A stretch of 64,000 nt of DNA, from contig NZ_OZ032162.1 of NCBI RefSeq assembly GCF_964026565.1, positions 496,001 through 560,000 on the forward strand, given 5' to 3'. Position numbers and translations under genes: made by a program. Origin of the DNA: Rickettsia endosymbiont of Ceutorhynchus obstrictus (GTDB lineage Bacteria > Pseudomonadota > Alphaproteobacteria > Rickettsiales > Rickettsiaceae). Positions 26,777-35,455 of this stretch are shown piece after piece (the stretch's first letter is position 1; every line of letters starts with the position of its first letter). The notes below the pieces were generated by a model. The model ran no database searches. It was not told the origin of the DNA and saw only the letters and a program-made list of their open reading frames with translations.

Positions 26777-28375
26777 TTAATCCTCAATCCTCGGCGGTGT
26801 TTCAAACGTATGGAACGGTGGCGGTGAGGTAAGCGTCCACTCTAAAGTGTCTGCACCTTCTCCCCAAGGATTAGCGGGGCAATTTTTACCGTATTTTAGC
26901 GTATAAAAAACGATAAACACAAAATAAAGGGCAGCTCCCATAGATATCCCTGCGCCTATGGATGAGACCATATTCCAGCCGGCAAAAGCTTCGGGATAAT
27001 CGGGTATTCTTCTCGGCATGCCGGCAAGTCCTAAAAAATGCTGCGGAAAGAATGTTAAATTAACCCCGATAAAGGTAATCCAGAAATGGATTTTTCCAAG
27101 CATTTCGGGGTATTGCTTACCGGACATTTTCCCAAACCAGTAATAAAATCCTGCAAATGCCGTGAATAAAGCACCGAGCGACATCGTATAATGGAAATGT
27201 GCTACGACATAATAAGTATCGTGTAACACTCTATCAAGTGCCGAATTTGACAAAATTATACCGGTAACGCCGCCGATGGTAAATAATATAATAAAACCTA
27301 TTGAGAATAACATTGGCGTCGGGAAGGTAATCGATCCTCCCCACATCGTTGCAATCCAGCTAAATATTTTTATTCCGGTCGGGACGGCGATAATCATCGT
27401 GCCGGCGGTAAAATATATTAGAGCATTATAAGAAAGTCCGACGGTAAACATATGATGCGCCCATACTATAAAGCCGACAAAGCCGATAATAACCATCGCG
27501 GCAACCATGCCTTGATAACCGAATATCGGTTTGCGGGAGAAGGTGGATATGACTTGGCTAACTATCCCAAAACCGGGCAATATTACTATATATACTTCAG
27601 GGTGACCGAAAAACCAAAATAGATGCTGGAATAATACCGGATCGCCGCCGCCGTCAGGCTTGAAAAAATTAGTGCCGAAATTACGATCCGTTAATAACAT
27701 AGTGATAGCACCGCCAAGTACCGGCATAGCCAGAATTAACAGAAAGGCGGTAACTAAAATAGACCAGATGAATAACGGCATTTTAAAAAGACCCATGCCG
27801 GGGGCGCGCATATTAAAGATAGTAACGATTAAGTTAATCGAGCCGAGAATCGAGGAAAGCCCCGTTAAATGCAAGCTGAAAATAGCCATATCAACTGCTG
27901 CTCCCGGATGCCCCGTAAGGCTACTTAAAGGGGGGTATAGAGTCCAGCCCGTGCCGGGACCGCCGTCAACGAAAGCAGACAACATAAGTAATAGAAAAGC
28001 AGGGACTAATAGCCAGAAGCTGATATTGTTAAGACGTGGAAAAGCCATATCCGGTGCGCCTATTAGTAGCGGCACGAAATAATTGCCGAAGCCGCCGAAT
28101 AAAGCCGGCATAATCATGAAGAACACCATAATTACTGCATGGGCAGTAATTAGCACGTTATATAATTGGAAATCATGATTTAAGAAATGACCGCCCGGCA
28201 TAGCGAGCTCCAGCCTGAACAGCAGTGAGAACAACCCGCCGACAATCCCCGCAAAAATCGCAAATATGATATACATAATGCCGATATCTTTGTGATTGGT
28301 CGAGAAAAGCCACCGCCTCCAGCCGTAGGGGATGTGATGCTCATCGTGATTTAAGTCGTTAGTTGTTATATCCAT
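26777..28375 (-). CDS. ctaD: Cytochrome c oxidase subunit I
   Basis: Heme-copper oxidase catalytic subunit, aa3 type, 532 aa with about 12 membrane helices. Visible landmarks are the heme a ligand region (LITAHAVIMVFFMIMPAL), the CuB His-Tyr pair in FGHPEVYIVILPGFG, the HHMFTVG loop, the second CuB histidines region and the HFHYTMSLGALF heme ligand helix. Length and residues look normal. The gene follows a repeat block; ctaC lies 2.8 kb upstream on the same strand, separated by three unrelated genes. ctaB at 15155 supplies heme O. Confidence 0.97.
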   Translation of the reverse strand: MDITTNDLNHDEHHIPYGWRRWLFSTNHKDIGIMYIIFAIFAGIVGGLFSLLFRLELAMPGGHFLNHDFQLYNVLITAHAVIMVFFMIMPALFGGFGNYFVPLLIGAPDMAFPRLNNISFWLLVPAFLLLMLSAFVDGGPGTGWTLYPPLSSLTGHPGAAVDMAIFSLHLTGLSSILGSINLIVTIFNMRAPGMGLFKMPLFIWSILVTAFLLILAMPVLGGAITMLLTDRNFGTNFFKPDGGGDPVLFQHLFWFFGHPEVYIVILPGFGIVSQVISTFSRKPIFGYQGMVAAMVIIGFVGFIVWAHHMFTVGLSYNALIYFTAGTMIIAVPTGIKIFSWIATMWGGSITFPTPMLFSIGFIILFTIGGVTGIILSNSALDRVLHDTYYVVAHFHYTMSLGALFTAFAGFYYWFGKMSGKQYPEMLGKIHFWITFIGVNLTFFPQHFLGLAGMPRRIPDYPEAFAGWNMVSSIGAGISMGAALYFVFIVFYTLKYGKNCPANPWGEGADTLEWTLTSPPPFHTFETPPRIED

Positions 28376-28434
28376 AATTATTATTTTGCTTGTGTTAATT
28401 TTTCATTTTGTTTGTTTTTGTATAGCAATATATC

Positions 28435-28645
28435 ATTCCCGCATATGGGTTTGTTGCATGGCTCTAAAAAAGTACCGTATGTCATTCCTGCGAAAGCAGG
28501 AATCCAGAAAATTACTTTATGTCATCCTGAATTTATTTCAGGATCTTTTGCAAGAGATGCTGAATCAAGTTCAGCATGACAAATAAAAAGTCTGGATTCC
28601 CGTTTTCACGGGAATGACATCGAGAGCAAGGAATGACATTAAAAA
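28435..28645. repeat. Composite hairpin repeat upstream of ctaD
   Basis: GGTTTGTTGCATGGCTC, CCTGCGAAAGCAGG hairpin, CCTGAATTTATTTCAGG hairpin, GCTGAATCAAGTTCAGC hairpin and a CCCGTTTTCACGGG hairpin. It lies between the HEAT-like gene and ctaD, so transcripts from ctaC through the cassette might stop here, leaving ctaD to its own promoter (inference). Confidence 0.7.
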
Positions 28646-28660
28646 TGTTGTATTATTTCC

Positions 28661-29557
28661 CTAAAAATCAGGAAGGTTATACTTAATCTTTTCTCTTTTA
28701 AGGTTATTTACATATAATTTTAGCATTTTCTCAAGCTTTATTTGATCCTTTTTTTTATTTTTAGTTATTATATAATTTATGAATCGTAAACCTAGGGAAA
28801 ATATAGGTGATTTTTTTAAAAGAAAAATTACTTTCTTTCGCAACTTTGGTATTATAATTGCTATATCATCTAAAAGCGACTCAGCATATATATGCTCACA
28901 CCCTACCGTAGAATATTTTGAAAATCTTCTAATAAATGGTAAAATAGCCTTAAAATCTATTTTTTTGAACCTAATAACTATATAGCTAAGCCCTTGAAAA
29001 GCTGCTATATTTATTTCCTCACTTTCATTTTTTTTAAGAAAATATAAACACACCTCTAAAGTTTCTTGATAATTTAAAGAATTTTGACAAAAGCTTAAAA
29101 TAAACTCTATTTTTTCTTTCTCGTTTTCTAAGGAATTTATTAATGTTTTATCTGTAAGTATTTTTAATTTTTTTCCGGTAAAAAAATCAAAACCGTTTTT
29201 GAAATGTGCTAAGTAAATTTCTCTTTTTAACCTTGGTATTAAGTGGGAAATCTCTCCCAGTACCTCAGTAGTTTCTTCAAAAATACGTTTATTATTACTT
29301 TTTAAGTTTTTAAATAATAATGGTAATATTAAATCCTCTTTAATATTATAAAATCTACGTACTAAAATACCTAAAGCTTGACAAGTTGCAGCTTGTGACA
29401 ATTCTTCAGGATTCCTTAAATTTTTAGCAAGATAATCTATTGCATCATCATAATCTTCATAACGCCCTACATCTATAAGATAAAAAAAGTTTTTTTTCCA
29501 CTCAGGCCAATCACCTACATCAGGATGATTTTTATACTCTTCTTCACTCATTATCAT
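28661..29557 (-). CDS. HEAT-like repeat protein with Rpn-like C-terminal piece
   Basis: 298 aa, helix-rich, no signal peptide. From about residue 40 to 245 it has repeating helical pairs in the manner of HEAT/armadillo repeats (LSQAATCQALGILVRRF, IFEETTEVLGEISHLIPRL, INIAAFQGLSYIVIRF). The last 35 residues (TKNKKKDQIKLEKMLKLYV...) match a segment of the Rpn-like protein encoded 1.6 kb upstream (TKINQNDKIKLEKMLKSHL), and the DNA is similar too, so the tail seems to come from that gene family. Function is unknown; HEAT repeats usually bind proteins. AAGAAG precedes the start at some distance. Confidence 0.65.
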   Translation of the reverse strand: MIMSEEEYKNHPDVGDWPEWKKNFFYLIDVGRYEDYDDAIDYLAKNLRNPEELSQAATCQALGILVRRFYNIKEDLILPLLFKNLKSNNKRIFEETTEVLGEISHLIPRLKREIYLAHFKNGFDFFTGKKLKILTDKTLINSLENEKEKIEFILSFCQNSLNYQETLEVCLYFLKKNESEEINIAAFQGLSYIVIRFKKIDFKAILPFIRRFSKYSTVGCEHIYAESLLDDIAIIIPKLRKKVIFLLKKSPIFSLGLRFINYIITKNKKKDQIKLEKMLKLYVNNLKREKIKYNLPDF

Positions 29558-29579
29558 ATTTTTACTAAACTTCTTATTC

Positions 29580-30197
29580 TCATTCAGCCTGTTTTAATTT
29601 CTCAATATCTGCTCCGACTATTGCCGGGATATTTCTTGTTATCTTATCATAATCCCAATTCCACCATTTAATTTTAAGTAATTGCTTAATTATTTCGTCG
29701 GGAAATCTTTGGCGTACTATCTTTGCAGGATTGCCAGCAACAATACTATACGGAGGTACATCTTTCGTTATAACGGAGCAAGCACCGATAATTGCACCGT
29801 CACCTATATTAACTCCGGGCATGATAGTAGAGTTTGTGCCAAACCATACATCATTTCCGATAATGGTATCTCTTCTTTTATCAGGAGAAGGCGTATAATT
29901 ATTCCAATTTTCAAAAATAAAGAAAGGATAAGTGGAAAAGCCGTCCATCGGATGATTCATATCATCGGTTATAAAGCTAGTATCCATAGCGATAGCACAA
30001 AATTTACCTATAATCAATTTAACTAAATAAGCCCCTCGGACATTTTTATATTCAAATTTCTCAGGATGATTAGGATCACTATAATAGGTATAATCACCTA
30101 CTATTATGTTAGGATTATGAATAAAATGTTTTAAAAATATCGTTTCTTTCGCTTGCTTAGGAAAAAGATGAGGATAAGGGTTATTGTGGCTAGTCAT
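29580..30197 (-). CDS. Vat/CatB-type hexapeptide-repeat acetyltransferase
   Basis: 205-aa left-handed beta-helix O-acetyltransferase. NPNIIVGDYTYYSDP near the start, the loop DDMNHPMDGFSTYPF with the catalytic-position His82, and the GNDVWFGTNSTIMPGVNIG and IVAGNPAKIVRQRF segments match xenobiotic acetyltransferases (streptogramin A: Vat; chloramphenicol: CatB). Such enzymes use acetyl-CoA and active-site His. Whether it detoxifies a drug or modifies another hydroxyl compound cannot be told from sequence. It is placed 22 bases from the HEAT-like gene and 19 from the Rpn-like gene, so it belongs to the same cassette. Confidence 0.88.
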   Translation of the reverse strand: MTSHNNPYPHLFPKQAKETIFLKHFIHNPNIIVGDYTYYSDPNHPEKFEYKNVRGAYLVKLIIGKFCAIAMDTSFITDDMNHPMDGFSTYPFFIFENWNNYTPSPDKRRDTIIGNDVWFGTNSTIMPGVNIGDGAIIGACSVITKDVPPYSIVAGNPAKIVRQRFPDEIIKQLLKIKWWNWDYDKITRNIPAIVGADIEKLKQAE

Positions 30198-30216
30198 ATA
30201 TTAGGATATAGTTTAA

Positions 30217-31158
30217 TCAATTAATAAAATTTAATTTTTTAATCTGTTCTTTTGTTAAACCTGTAAGCTCAGATATTTCGTCTAAAGATTTATTCTTTTT
30301 TAGCATTGTTTTAGCTACTAAACCTATTCCTTTTTCAATTCCTTTCTCCAGCCCTTTTTCTATTCCCTTCTCCATTCCTAATTCTATACCTTGTTTCTCC
30401 CAATAATGAGCTAAGCTTGCCATAATTTTATCTCCTTTCTCTGCATTTAAGTGTGACTTTAACATTTTTTCGAGTTTTATTTTATCATTTTGATTAATTT
30501 TAGTCAAAGTATAGTATAATACTAATTCTATATAATCTTCACCTTTAATAACTTTATTTATTAGAGGTAAAAGATTTGTTATTTCTTCCCATCTTTTAAA
30601 TAAATCACGTTCATGAATGTGTTTCATAAAAAATTGTAATATTCCAGACCAAGCGTTTTTCTTTAAGTCAGAATCTGAAATATTATGTACATTAATAACT
30701 TGATAATTGTTAGTCCAGATTTCTCTTGCTAAATTGTTATTTTCAAACAAATCCCATAAATTAAGAGGTACGTTATAATGCTGTTTGCCGTTATAAAATA
30801 CTAGCGGATATATTAGAGGTAAGCGTTTAGATTTTGGTTTAACAGTAAGATAGTGATCAGCAATATTTAACATATACTTAAACAGGCGAAAAGCCATGTA
30901 ATGGTCAGGGGTACTTTGATGTTCTAAAAGTAGATATATGAACCCATCAGTATTTTTAAATTTTGCTGAGAATAATACATCTGAAATTGAATTTTTAAGA
31001 TTTTGTTCAATAAAACTCACTTTTTCCATCTTAAGTGTTGAGGGTAACAATAAAGTTTTAATTTTTTCTGGTAAATGTGTTTCTAAAAACTCTTTAGCAA
31101 CAATTGGATACTCTAAAGCTTTTCGGAATAACTCATCATGTTTTAGTTTGTTTGGCAT
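30217..31158 (-). CDS. Rpn family recombination-promoting nuclease / putative transposase (PD-(D/E)XK)
   Basis: 313 aa. The N-terminal KHDELFRKALEYPIVAKEFL and the core ISDVLFSAKF followed by IYLLLEHQSTPD fit the Rpn/transposase_31 family, with the D...ExQ form of the PD-(D/E)XK nuclease motif. The C-terminus carries a repeated helix (GMEKGIEKGLEKGIEKG, about residues 260-280), often variable in these proteins. E. coli Rpn proteins are DNA endonucleases that raise recombination; some relatives act in phage defence. It lies 22 bases downstream of ctaC and is the first gene of the cassette between ctaC and ctaD. Confidence 0.88.
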   Translation of the reverse strand: MPNKLKHDELFRKALEYPIVAKEFLETHLPEKIKTLLLPSTLKMEKVSFIEQNLKNSISDVLFSAKFKNTDGFIYLLLEHQSTPDHYMAFRLFKYMLNIADHYLTVKPKSKRLPLIYPLVFYNGKQHYNVPLNLWDLFENNNLAREIWTNNYQVINVHNISDSDLKKNAWSGILQFFMKHIHERDLFKRWEEITNLLPLINKVIKGEDYIELVLYYTLTKINQNDKIKLEKMLKSHLNAEKGDKIMASLAHYWEKQGIELGMEKGIEKGLEKGIEKGIGLVAKTMLKKNKSLDEISELTGLTKEQIKKLNFIN

Positions 31159-31180
31159 AAATTTTTATTCTTGTACCTTA

Positions 31181-31948
31181 TTACAAGGGTTTACCCTTAG
31201 TTGCCACCCAATTATCAAAATCTTCTTTGCTTACTACTTCTATAGCAATCGGCATAAAGCCGTGATTAATGCCGCAAAGTTCGGAGCATTGCCCGTAATA
31301 TACGCCTTTTTTAGCGATTCTTGTCCACGTTTCATTAACTCTTCCGGGTACGGCATCTATTTTAAAACCGAGCGACGGCACGGCAAAGCTATGTATTACG
31401 TCGCCGGCGGTAATCAGGAATCTTACGGTTGTATTTTCCGGTATCACTATTCGGTTATCGACGTCCAACAGTCTTTTCTGATCGGGTTTTAAGTTTTCGT
31501 CGGTAATCATATAGCTATCAAATTCCAGATTATTATGATCGGGATATATATAGTGCCAATACCACTGATAACCTACTACTTTAATAGTTAAGTCCGCTTC
31601 GGGTATTTTTTCGGCATGTCGCAAAATTCTAAAAGAAGGTACGGCAATTACGACTAAAATTATTATAGGTATTACAGTCCATATTATCTCTATCAAAATA
31701 TTATGCGAAAATTTTGCCGGTACGGGATTATTTTTTGCCTTAAATCTGATACATACATAAATAAGCAAACCGGTAACAAATAAAACAATAGCAACAGAGA
31801 TGTAAAGTAAGAAATCATGAAATTTATGTAATTCTTCCATAATCGGGCTTGCGGGGGGCTGAAAACCAATTTGCCAAGGTAACGGCTCAGAGGCAAAGCA
31901 GCTACTACTAACAATCAAAAAACAAATTAAAGCAATAATATTTTTCAT
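31181..31948 (-). CDS. ctaC: Cytochrome c oxidase subunit II
   Basis: 255 aa. A signal peptide (about 1-19, ending CFAS) is followed by two membrane helices (about 45-68 and 85-108) and a periplasmic CuA domain with all ligands: C221, E223, C225, H229, M232 (CSELCGINHGFM). It takes electrons from cytochrome c and passes them to CtaD. Length is normal. The gene is intact although the usual neighbour ctaD is displaced by a three-gene cassette. Confidence 0.97.
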   Translation of the reverse strand: MKNIIALICFLIVSSSCFASEPLPWQIGFQPPASPIMEELHKFHDFLLYISVAIVLFVTGLLIYVCIRFKAKNNPVPAKFSHNILIEIIWTVIPIIILVVIAVPSFRILRHAEKIPEADLTIKVVGYQWYWHYIYPDHNNLEFDSYMITDENLKPDQKRLLDVDNRIVIPENTTVRFLITAGDVIHSFAVPSLGFKIDAVPGRVNETWTRIAKKGVYYGQCSELCGINHGFMPIAIEVVSKEDFDNWVATKGKPL

Positions 31949-32028
31949 AGCACATATATAGGTTATTTTTATTTAATATAAATGGATATGTATTTTTATT
32001 AAAGCAAAAATCGATATATTAATAAATT

Positions 32029-32583
32029 TTATATACTCTTAATGATGTTTGAGGTAGAAAGTATACCTATATGAGGATGTTGTATTAGATCTATAACTTC
32101 TATTACTTTTGCATTTATTAATTTGGCATGAGCTTGTTTATTTGTTAGCTGAGGATCGTGCTTTGTTACGGCAATTACGGAAGGACAAGTATTTCGTACT
32201 AACAATGCGTAATCATTAAAACCTTTTAGCTCAGGTAATATAAGTACTGTATCGACAAATGTAAGGGAACTTAAAATTTTTGCCCGTTGCAGTTGAGTAT
32301 GAATAGGTTTACGTTTTTTATATTTAATAATCGTTTCATCCGGTTCTAAAGCAACGATTAAATATTTACCTTGCTTTTTAGCTTTACGTAAAAACTCTAG
32401 ATGACCGTAATGTAACACATCAAAGCAACCACCCACTAAGACTATTTTGCTATTTATAGGACATTTTTTATCTAAAGAAACATTCTCATAATATTCTATT
32501 TTAGGCAATTTGACAGCATTATAGTTAGGTGAACAGGAGATAAGATTTGTAAAAATTAATAAAAATAGAAAAAGTCTAAGCAT
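32029..32583 (-). CDS. Cytidylyltransferase-fold nucleotidyltransferase with lipoprotein signal
   Basis: 184 aa. Residues 47-70 hold the nucleotidyltransferase core GGCFDVLHYGHLEFLRKAKK with the HxGH motif (H58, H61), and a C-terminal STSNIIKSI resembles the helix seen in RfaE/HldE-type enzymes. These normally use ATP or CTP in the cytosol. Yet residues 1-17 (FLFLLIFTNLISC) look like a type II signal peptide with lipobox LISC and acceptor C17, and I saw no internal ATG between it and the core. So either the protein is exported, or it starts at an alternative codon. It stands alone, divergent from the M23 peptidase gene. Confidence 0.72.
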   Translation of the reverse strand: MLRLFLFLLIFTNLISCSPNYNAVKLPKIEYYENVSLDKKCPINSKIVLVGGCFDVLHYGHLEFLRKAKKQGKYLIVALEPDETIIKYKKRKPIHTQLQRAKILSSLTFVDTVLILPELKGFNDYALLVRNTCPSVIAVTKHDPQLTNKQAHAKLINAKVIEVIDLIQHPHIGILSTSNIIKSI

Positions 32584-32766
32584 AATCTTTAATTATTAAG
32601 GTTAAGAAAAATTAACTTTAATAACACAAAAATTACAAAATAAAAACAAAATAATATTTTAAATGAAATAACTTAAACTAAATTATTTTATAATTTTTTA
32701 TTGTAATTTGTTTTTATATAGTGCATATTAGTGGTATATAGTCAAAGTAATTTCTAAGTATAATCA

Positions 32767-34134
32767 ATGAAAAATAACGCACTATCTTATGATCTTGATA
32801 ATATATTATCAGTTCCTTATCTTAGTGTGCGATTAAAAAAAATTCTTACCCCCGCTTCCTTATTATTATTTGTAGGATTAGTTATCTTTATATCTTTTGC
32901 CGTTAATAATTATGTTAATGATACTTTATCAATAACATTGGTACATCCGGAAACCGATGAATCTCAAGAAGCACTATCCTTTAAAGAAATAACGGTTAAA
33001 AAAGGCGATACTATAAAATCGATTCTTATAGAGCAGAATATACAAAAAAATGATATAGAAAAAATTGTAAGTTTAGTAAAAGAGGGTAAATTATCTTCTA
33101 CTCTTAAAATAGGGCAGCAAATTACTTTTGAATATGAAACAAAAATTACCGAAAATGATAATGAAGATTTAACTTCCGAATCGGTGTTTCTAAATAAAAT
33201 TATTATAGCTATAGATAAGCTTAAGACTATTGAAGTAATAAGAGAAAACGACAATTTTAAAATTGAAGAAATTATAGTACCTTTAACAAAAACAGTTGTT
33301 AAATCATCGGTAAATATTGAATCAAATTTTATGTCCGCTCTTAAAAAGCTCGGTCTATCAAATAATAGCATAATAGAGCTAATTAATGCTTATGCTTATC
33401 AAATTGATTTTCAACGTCAAATAAAAAGCGGTGATACTGCAACCGTTATAACGGAAAAATACGTAACGGAAGACGGTAAATTTTCCCATCACGGTAAAAT
33501 CCTTTATGTTTCATTAAATCTTTCAGGAAAAGAATATAATATTTATCGTTATTCACAGGATAATAATGCAAATAATCATGCATTTTTTTCTGAAGACGGT
33601 AAAAGTGTAAAAAGAAGTTTACTTAAAACCCCTCTAAAGGTTATAAAAATTTCTTCACAATACGGTAATAGAAAACATCCGATACTTGGTTATACCAAAA
33701 TGCATAAAGGTGTTGATTTTGCAGCTCCGACCGGAACCCCTATATATTCTGCAGGAAACGGCGTTATAACCGAAATAGGCTGGAAATCGGGTTACGGGAA
33801 ATTTATTCAGATAAAACATAGCGGTACATTATCTACGGCTTATGCTCATGCATCAAATTTTGCAAAAAATTTAAAAGTAGGAAGTATAGTAAAACAAGGA
33901 CAAATTATAGCCTTTGTCGGAAGTACCGGCAGAGCTACGGGACCGCATTTACATTACGAAGTTAAAATTGACGGTAAACATGTTAATCCTGTGTCGGTTA
34001 AAACAACGCCGGGTGTAGAGTTAAACGGCAAAAAACTAGCAAGCTTTAATCAGTTTAAAAAAGAGATCAAAACGTTGAGTGTTAAGCTTGATAAGGGATT
34101 AAAGACTGACAGCAGGGCGGAAGTATCTTTGTGA
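32767..34134 (+). CDS. M23-family murein metallopeptidase
   Basis: 455 aa. One N-terminal membrane segment (about residues 28-47), a LysM/OapA-like region (about 68-120: EITVKKGDTIKSILIEQNI), a linker domain, and a C-terminal LytM/peptidase M23 domain with all zinc ligands: H313 and D317 (MHKGVDFAAP) and H394-x-H396 (GPHLHYEV). Such enzymes cut peptide cross-links in murein. The ligands being intact suggests an active hydrolase rather than a NlpD/EnvC-type activator. A gap of 183 bases separates it from the divergent gene. Confidence 0.92.
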   Translation: MKNNALSYDLDNILSVPYLSVRLKKILTPASLLLFVGLVIFISFAVNNYVNDTLSITLVHPETDESQEALSFKEITVKKGDTIKSILIEQNIQKNDIEKIVSLVKEGKLSSTLKIGQQITFEYETKITENDNEDLTSESVFLNKIIIAIDKLKTIEVIRENDNFKIEEIIVPLTKTVVKSSVNIESNFMSALKKLGLSNNSIIELINAYAYQIDFQRQIKSGDTATVITEKYVTEDGKFSHHGKILYVSLNLSGKEYNIYRYSQDNNANNHAFFSEDGKSVKRSLLKTPLKVIKISSQYGNRKHPILGYTKMHKGVDFAAPTGTPIYSAGNGVITEIGWKSGYGKFIQIKHSGTLSTAYAHASNFAKNLKVGSIVKQGQIIAFVGSTGRATGPHLHYEVKIDGKHVNPVSVKTTPGVELNGKKLASFNQFKKEIKTLSVKLDKGLKTDSRAEVSL

Positions 34135-34154
34135 GGTAGTTTTTGTAAGTATTG

Positions 34155-34390
34155 TCATACCGTGGCACTGCCGGTTGCATGGCTTGATAAAAGCGTCAAT
34201 ATGTCATTCCCGCGAAAGCGGGAATCCAGGCTTTTCATTGTCATGCTGAACTTGTTTCAGCATCTAATGCAAGAGATCCTGAAATAAATTCAGGATGACT
34301 ATTATTTTCTAGATTGCCACGCCGCTTAGCAGCGGCTCGCAATGACGGTTTTGGTATCCACGCAACAATGCCTCCTCGCCATGACGAACA
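34155..34390. repeat. Composite hairpin repeat
   Basis: GGTTGCATGGCTTG, a CCCGCGAAAGCGGG hairpin, GCTGAACTTGTTTCAGC and CCTGAAATAAATTCAGG hairpins, a degenerate 'attgccacgccgcttagcagcggctcgcaatgac' palindrome, and a CCACGCAACAATGCC end. It lies between the M23 peptidase gene and lspA. Confidence 0.7.
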
Positions 34391-34420
34391 ATGAAATCCT
34401 CTCCACAATAAAATATAGAT

Positions 34421-35014
34421 ATGCCATTATTTCAGAAATTAAAAAAATTATATCTAACATTGTGCCGCAGTAGCCGTATAATAATAACTTTAGCGATTAT
34501 TGACCAAGTAACAAAATGGTGGTTCATTGATAATTTAAGGGGGATACCGGGGTTAACGTTAAAGCTCACTTCTTTTTTAGATATGGTTTATAGCTGGAAT
34601 TATGGGATTAGTTTTGGATTACTGCGAAATTATTACCAATATAGTAACGGTTTTTTTATAGTAACTAATTCGGTTATCGTTTGTTATTTATATTATATGA
34701 TGCTCCGCTCTGCTACTATGCTCGGTTTTGCCGGTTATAGTTTTGTAATCGGCGGTGCTATCGGGAATTTAATTGATAGATTTAGTCGCGGAGCGGTATT
34801 TGACTTTATACATTTTCATTATTACGATTATAGCTTTCCTATCTTCAATTTGGCAGATAGTTTTATTTCGCTTGGGGTGTTGGTGCTAATAAGAGATTTT
34901 TATAATAGTAAAAAAATTGTTGAAGAAAAAGCTAAGGCTGATTATGATAAAGCACAAATTGAAATTCTGGCAGAAGAAATCCGCCAAGCAAAGCATAACG
35001 ATTCTAATTTATAA
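34421..35014 (+). CDS. lspA: Lipoprotein signal peptidase (signal peptidase II)
   Basis: Aspartic protease of the inner membrane that cleaves prolipoproteins before the lipid-modified Cys. The 197-aa product has four membrane helices and both catalytic aspartates, D119 in GNLIDRFSRG and D146 in FNLADSFI, plus the N-terminal DQVTKWW. The C-terminal 35 residues form a charged helix rich in K, E and A, longer than in many homologues. It is followed after 21 bases by a small lipoprotein gene, its likely client and cotranscribed partner. Confidence 0.95.
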   Translation: MPLFQKLKKLYLTLCRSSRIIITLAIIDQVTKWWFIDNLRGIPGLTLKLTSFLDMVYSWNYGISFGLLRNYYQYSNGFFIVTNSVIVCYLYYMMLRSATMLGFAGYSFVIGGAIGNLIDRFSRGAVFDFIHFHYYDYSFPIFNLADSFISLGVLVLIRDFYNSKKIVEEKAKADYDKAQIEILAEEIRQAKHNDSNL

Positions 35015-35035
35015 TGTTAATTTAAAGGTAATTAA

Positions 35036-35287
35036 GTGCGTATAATTTTTTTATTATTTACAATTTTGATAATTACGTCTTCATGTAATAAAAAGTTTAA
35101 AGAAACTGTCGGGATATCAACGCCGGGACCGAATGAGTATCAAGTTCAGCGTAGCAAAATGCTAGAAGTCCCGCCGCATTACGATTTACCGCTTCCGGCT
35201 GTTCAGCAAATATCCGGTAATACAAGCACGAAAGCGTCAGGAGAATTTAATGACGGTGAGAAAGCTTTAATGCAAGAAATAGAGTGA
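35036..35287 (+). CDS. Small lipoprotein, DUF3035/BamF-like
   Basis: 83 aa. A type II signal peptide (hydrophobic 3-15, lipobox ITSSC with C17) precedes a short Pro-rich region: TPGPNEYQVQRSKMLEVPPHYDLPLP. That P-x-E-x...R...LE-x-PP-x-x-x-LP pattern is the DUF3035 signature, and in Caulobacter the family includes BamF of the outer-membrane assembly complex. It is shorter than typical family members. GTG 35036 is preceded by AAAGG eight bases upstream. The lspA-DUF3035 gene pair is common in alphaproteobacteria. Confidence 0.78.
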   Translation: MRIIFLLFTILIITSSCNKKFKETVGISTPGPNEYQVQRSKMLEVPPHYDLPLPAVQQISGNTSTKASGEFNDGEKALMQEIE

Positions 35288-35324
35288 TTGTTTTGGGAGT
35301 TATTCCGAAAGCAAAGGGTTTAGC

Positions 35325-35435
35325 TTTCTGTCATACCGTGATCAAGCCGGCGTTGTTGCATGGCTCGAATAGGTTTGCTAAAAACTCGTTCCTTAAACTG
35401 ACGCATATGCGTCATTGTAGGAATGACATCAAAGG
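35325..35435. repeat. GGCGTTG half element and CATATGCGT palindrome
   Basis: A 'gtcataccgtgatcaagcc' arm is followed by GGCGTTGTTGCATGGCTCG, then GACGCATATGCGTC and GGAATGACATC. The right end of the element is missing. It lies between the BamF-like gene and murD. Confidence 0.6.
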
Positions 35436-35455
35436 GTAAAAAATAATAATATCAA

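Noticed and set aside
27660..28082. 140-codon plus-strand frame opposite ctaD
   Set aside because: It is an antisense shadow of the highly conserved oxidase gene, with no start signals and no recognisable domain.
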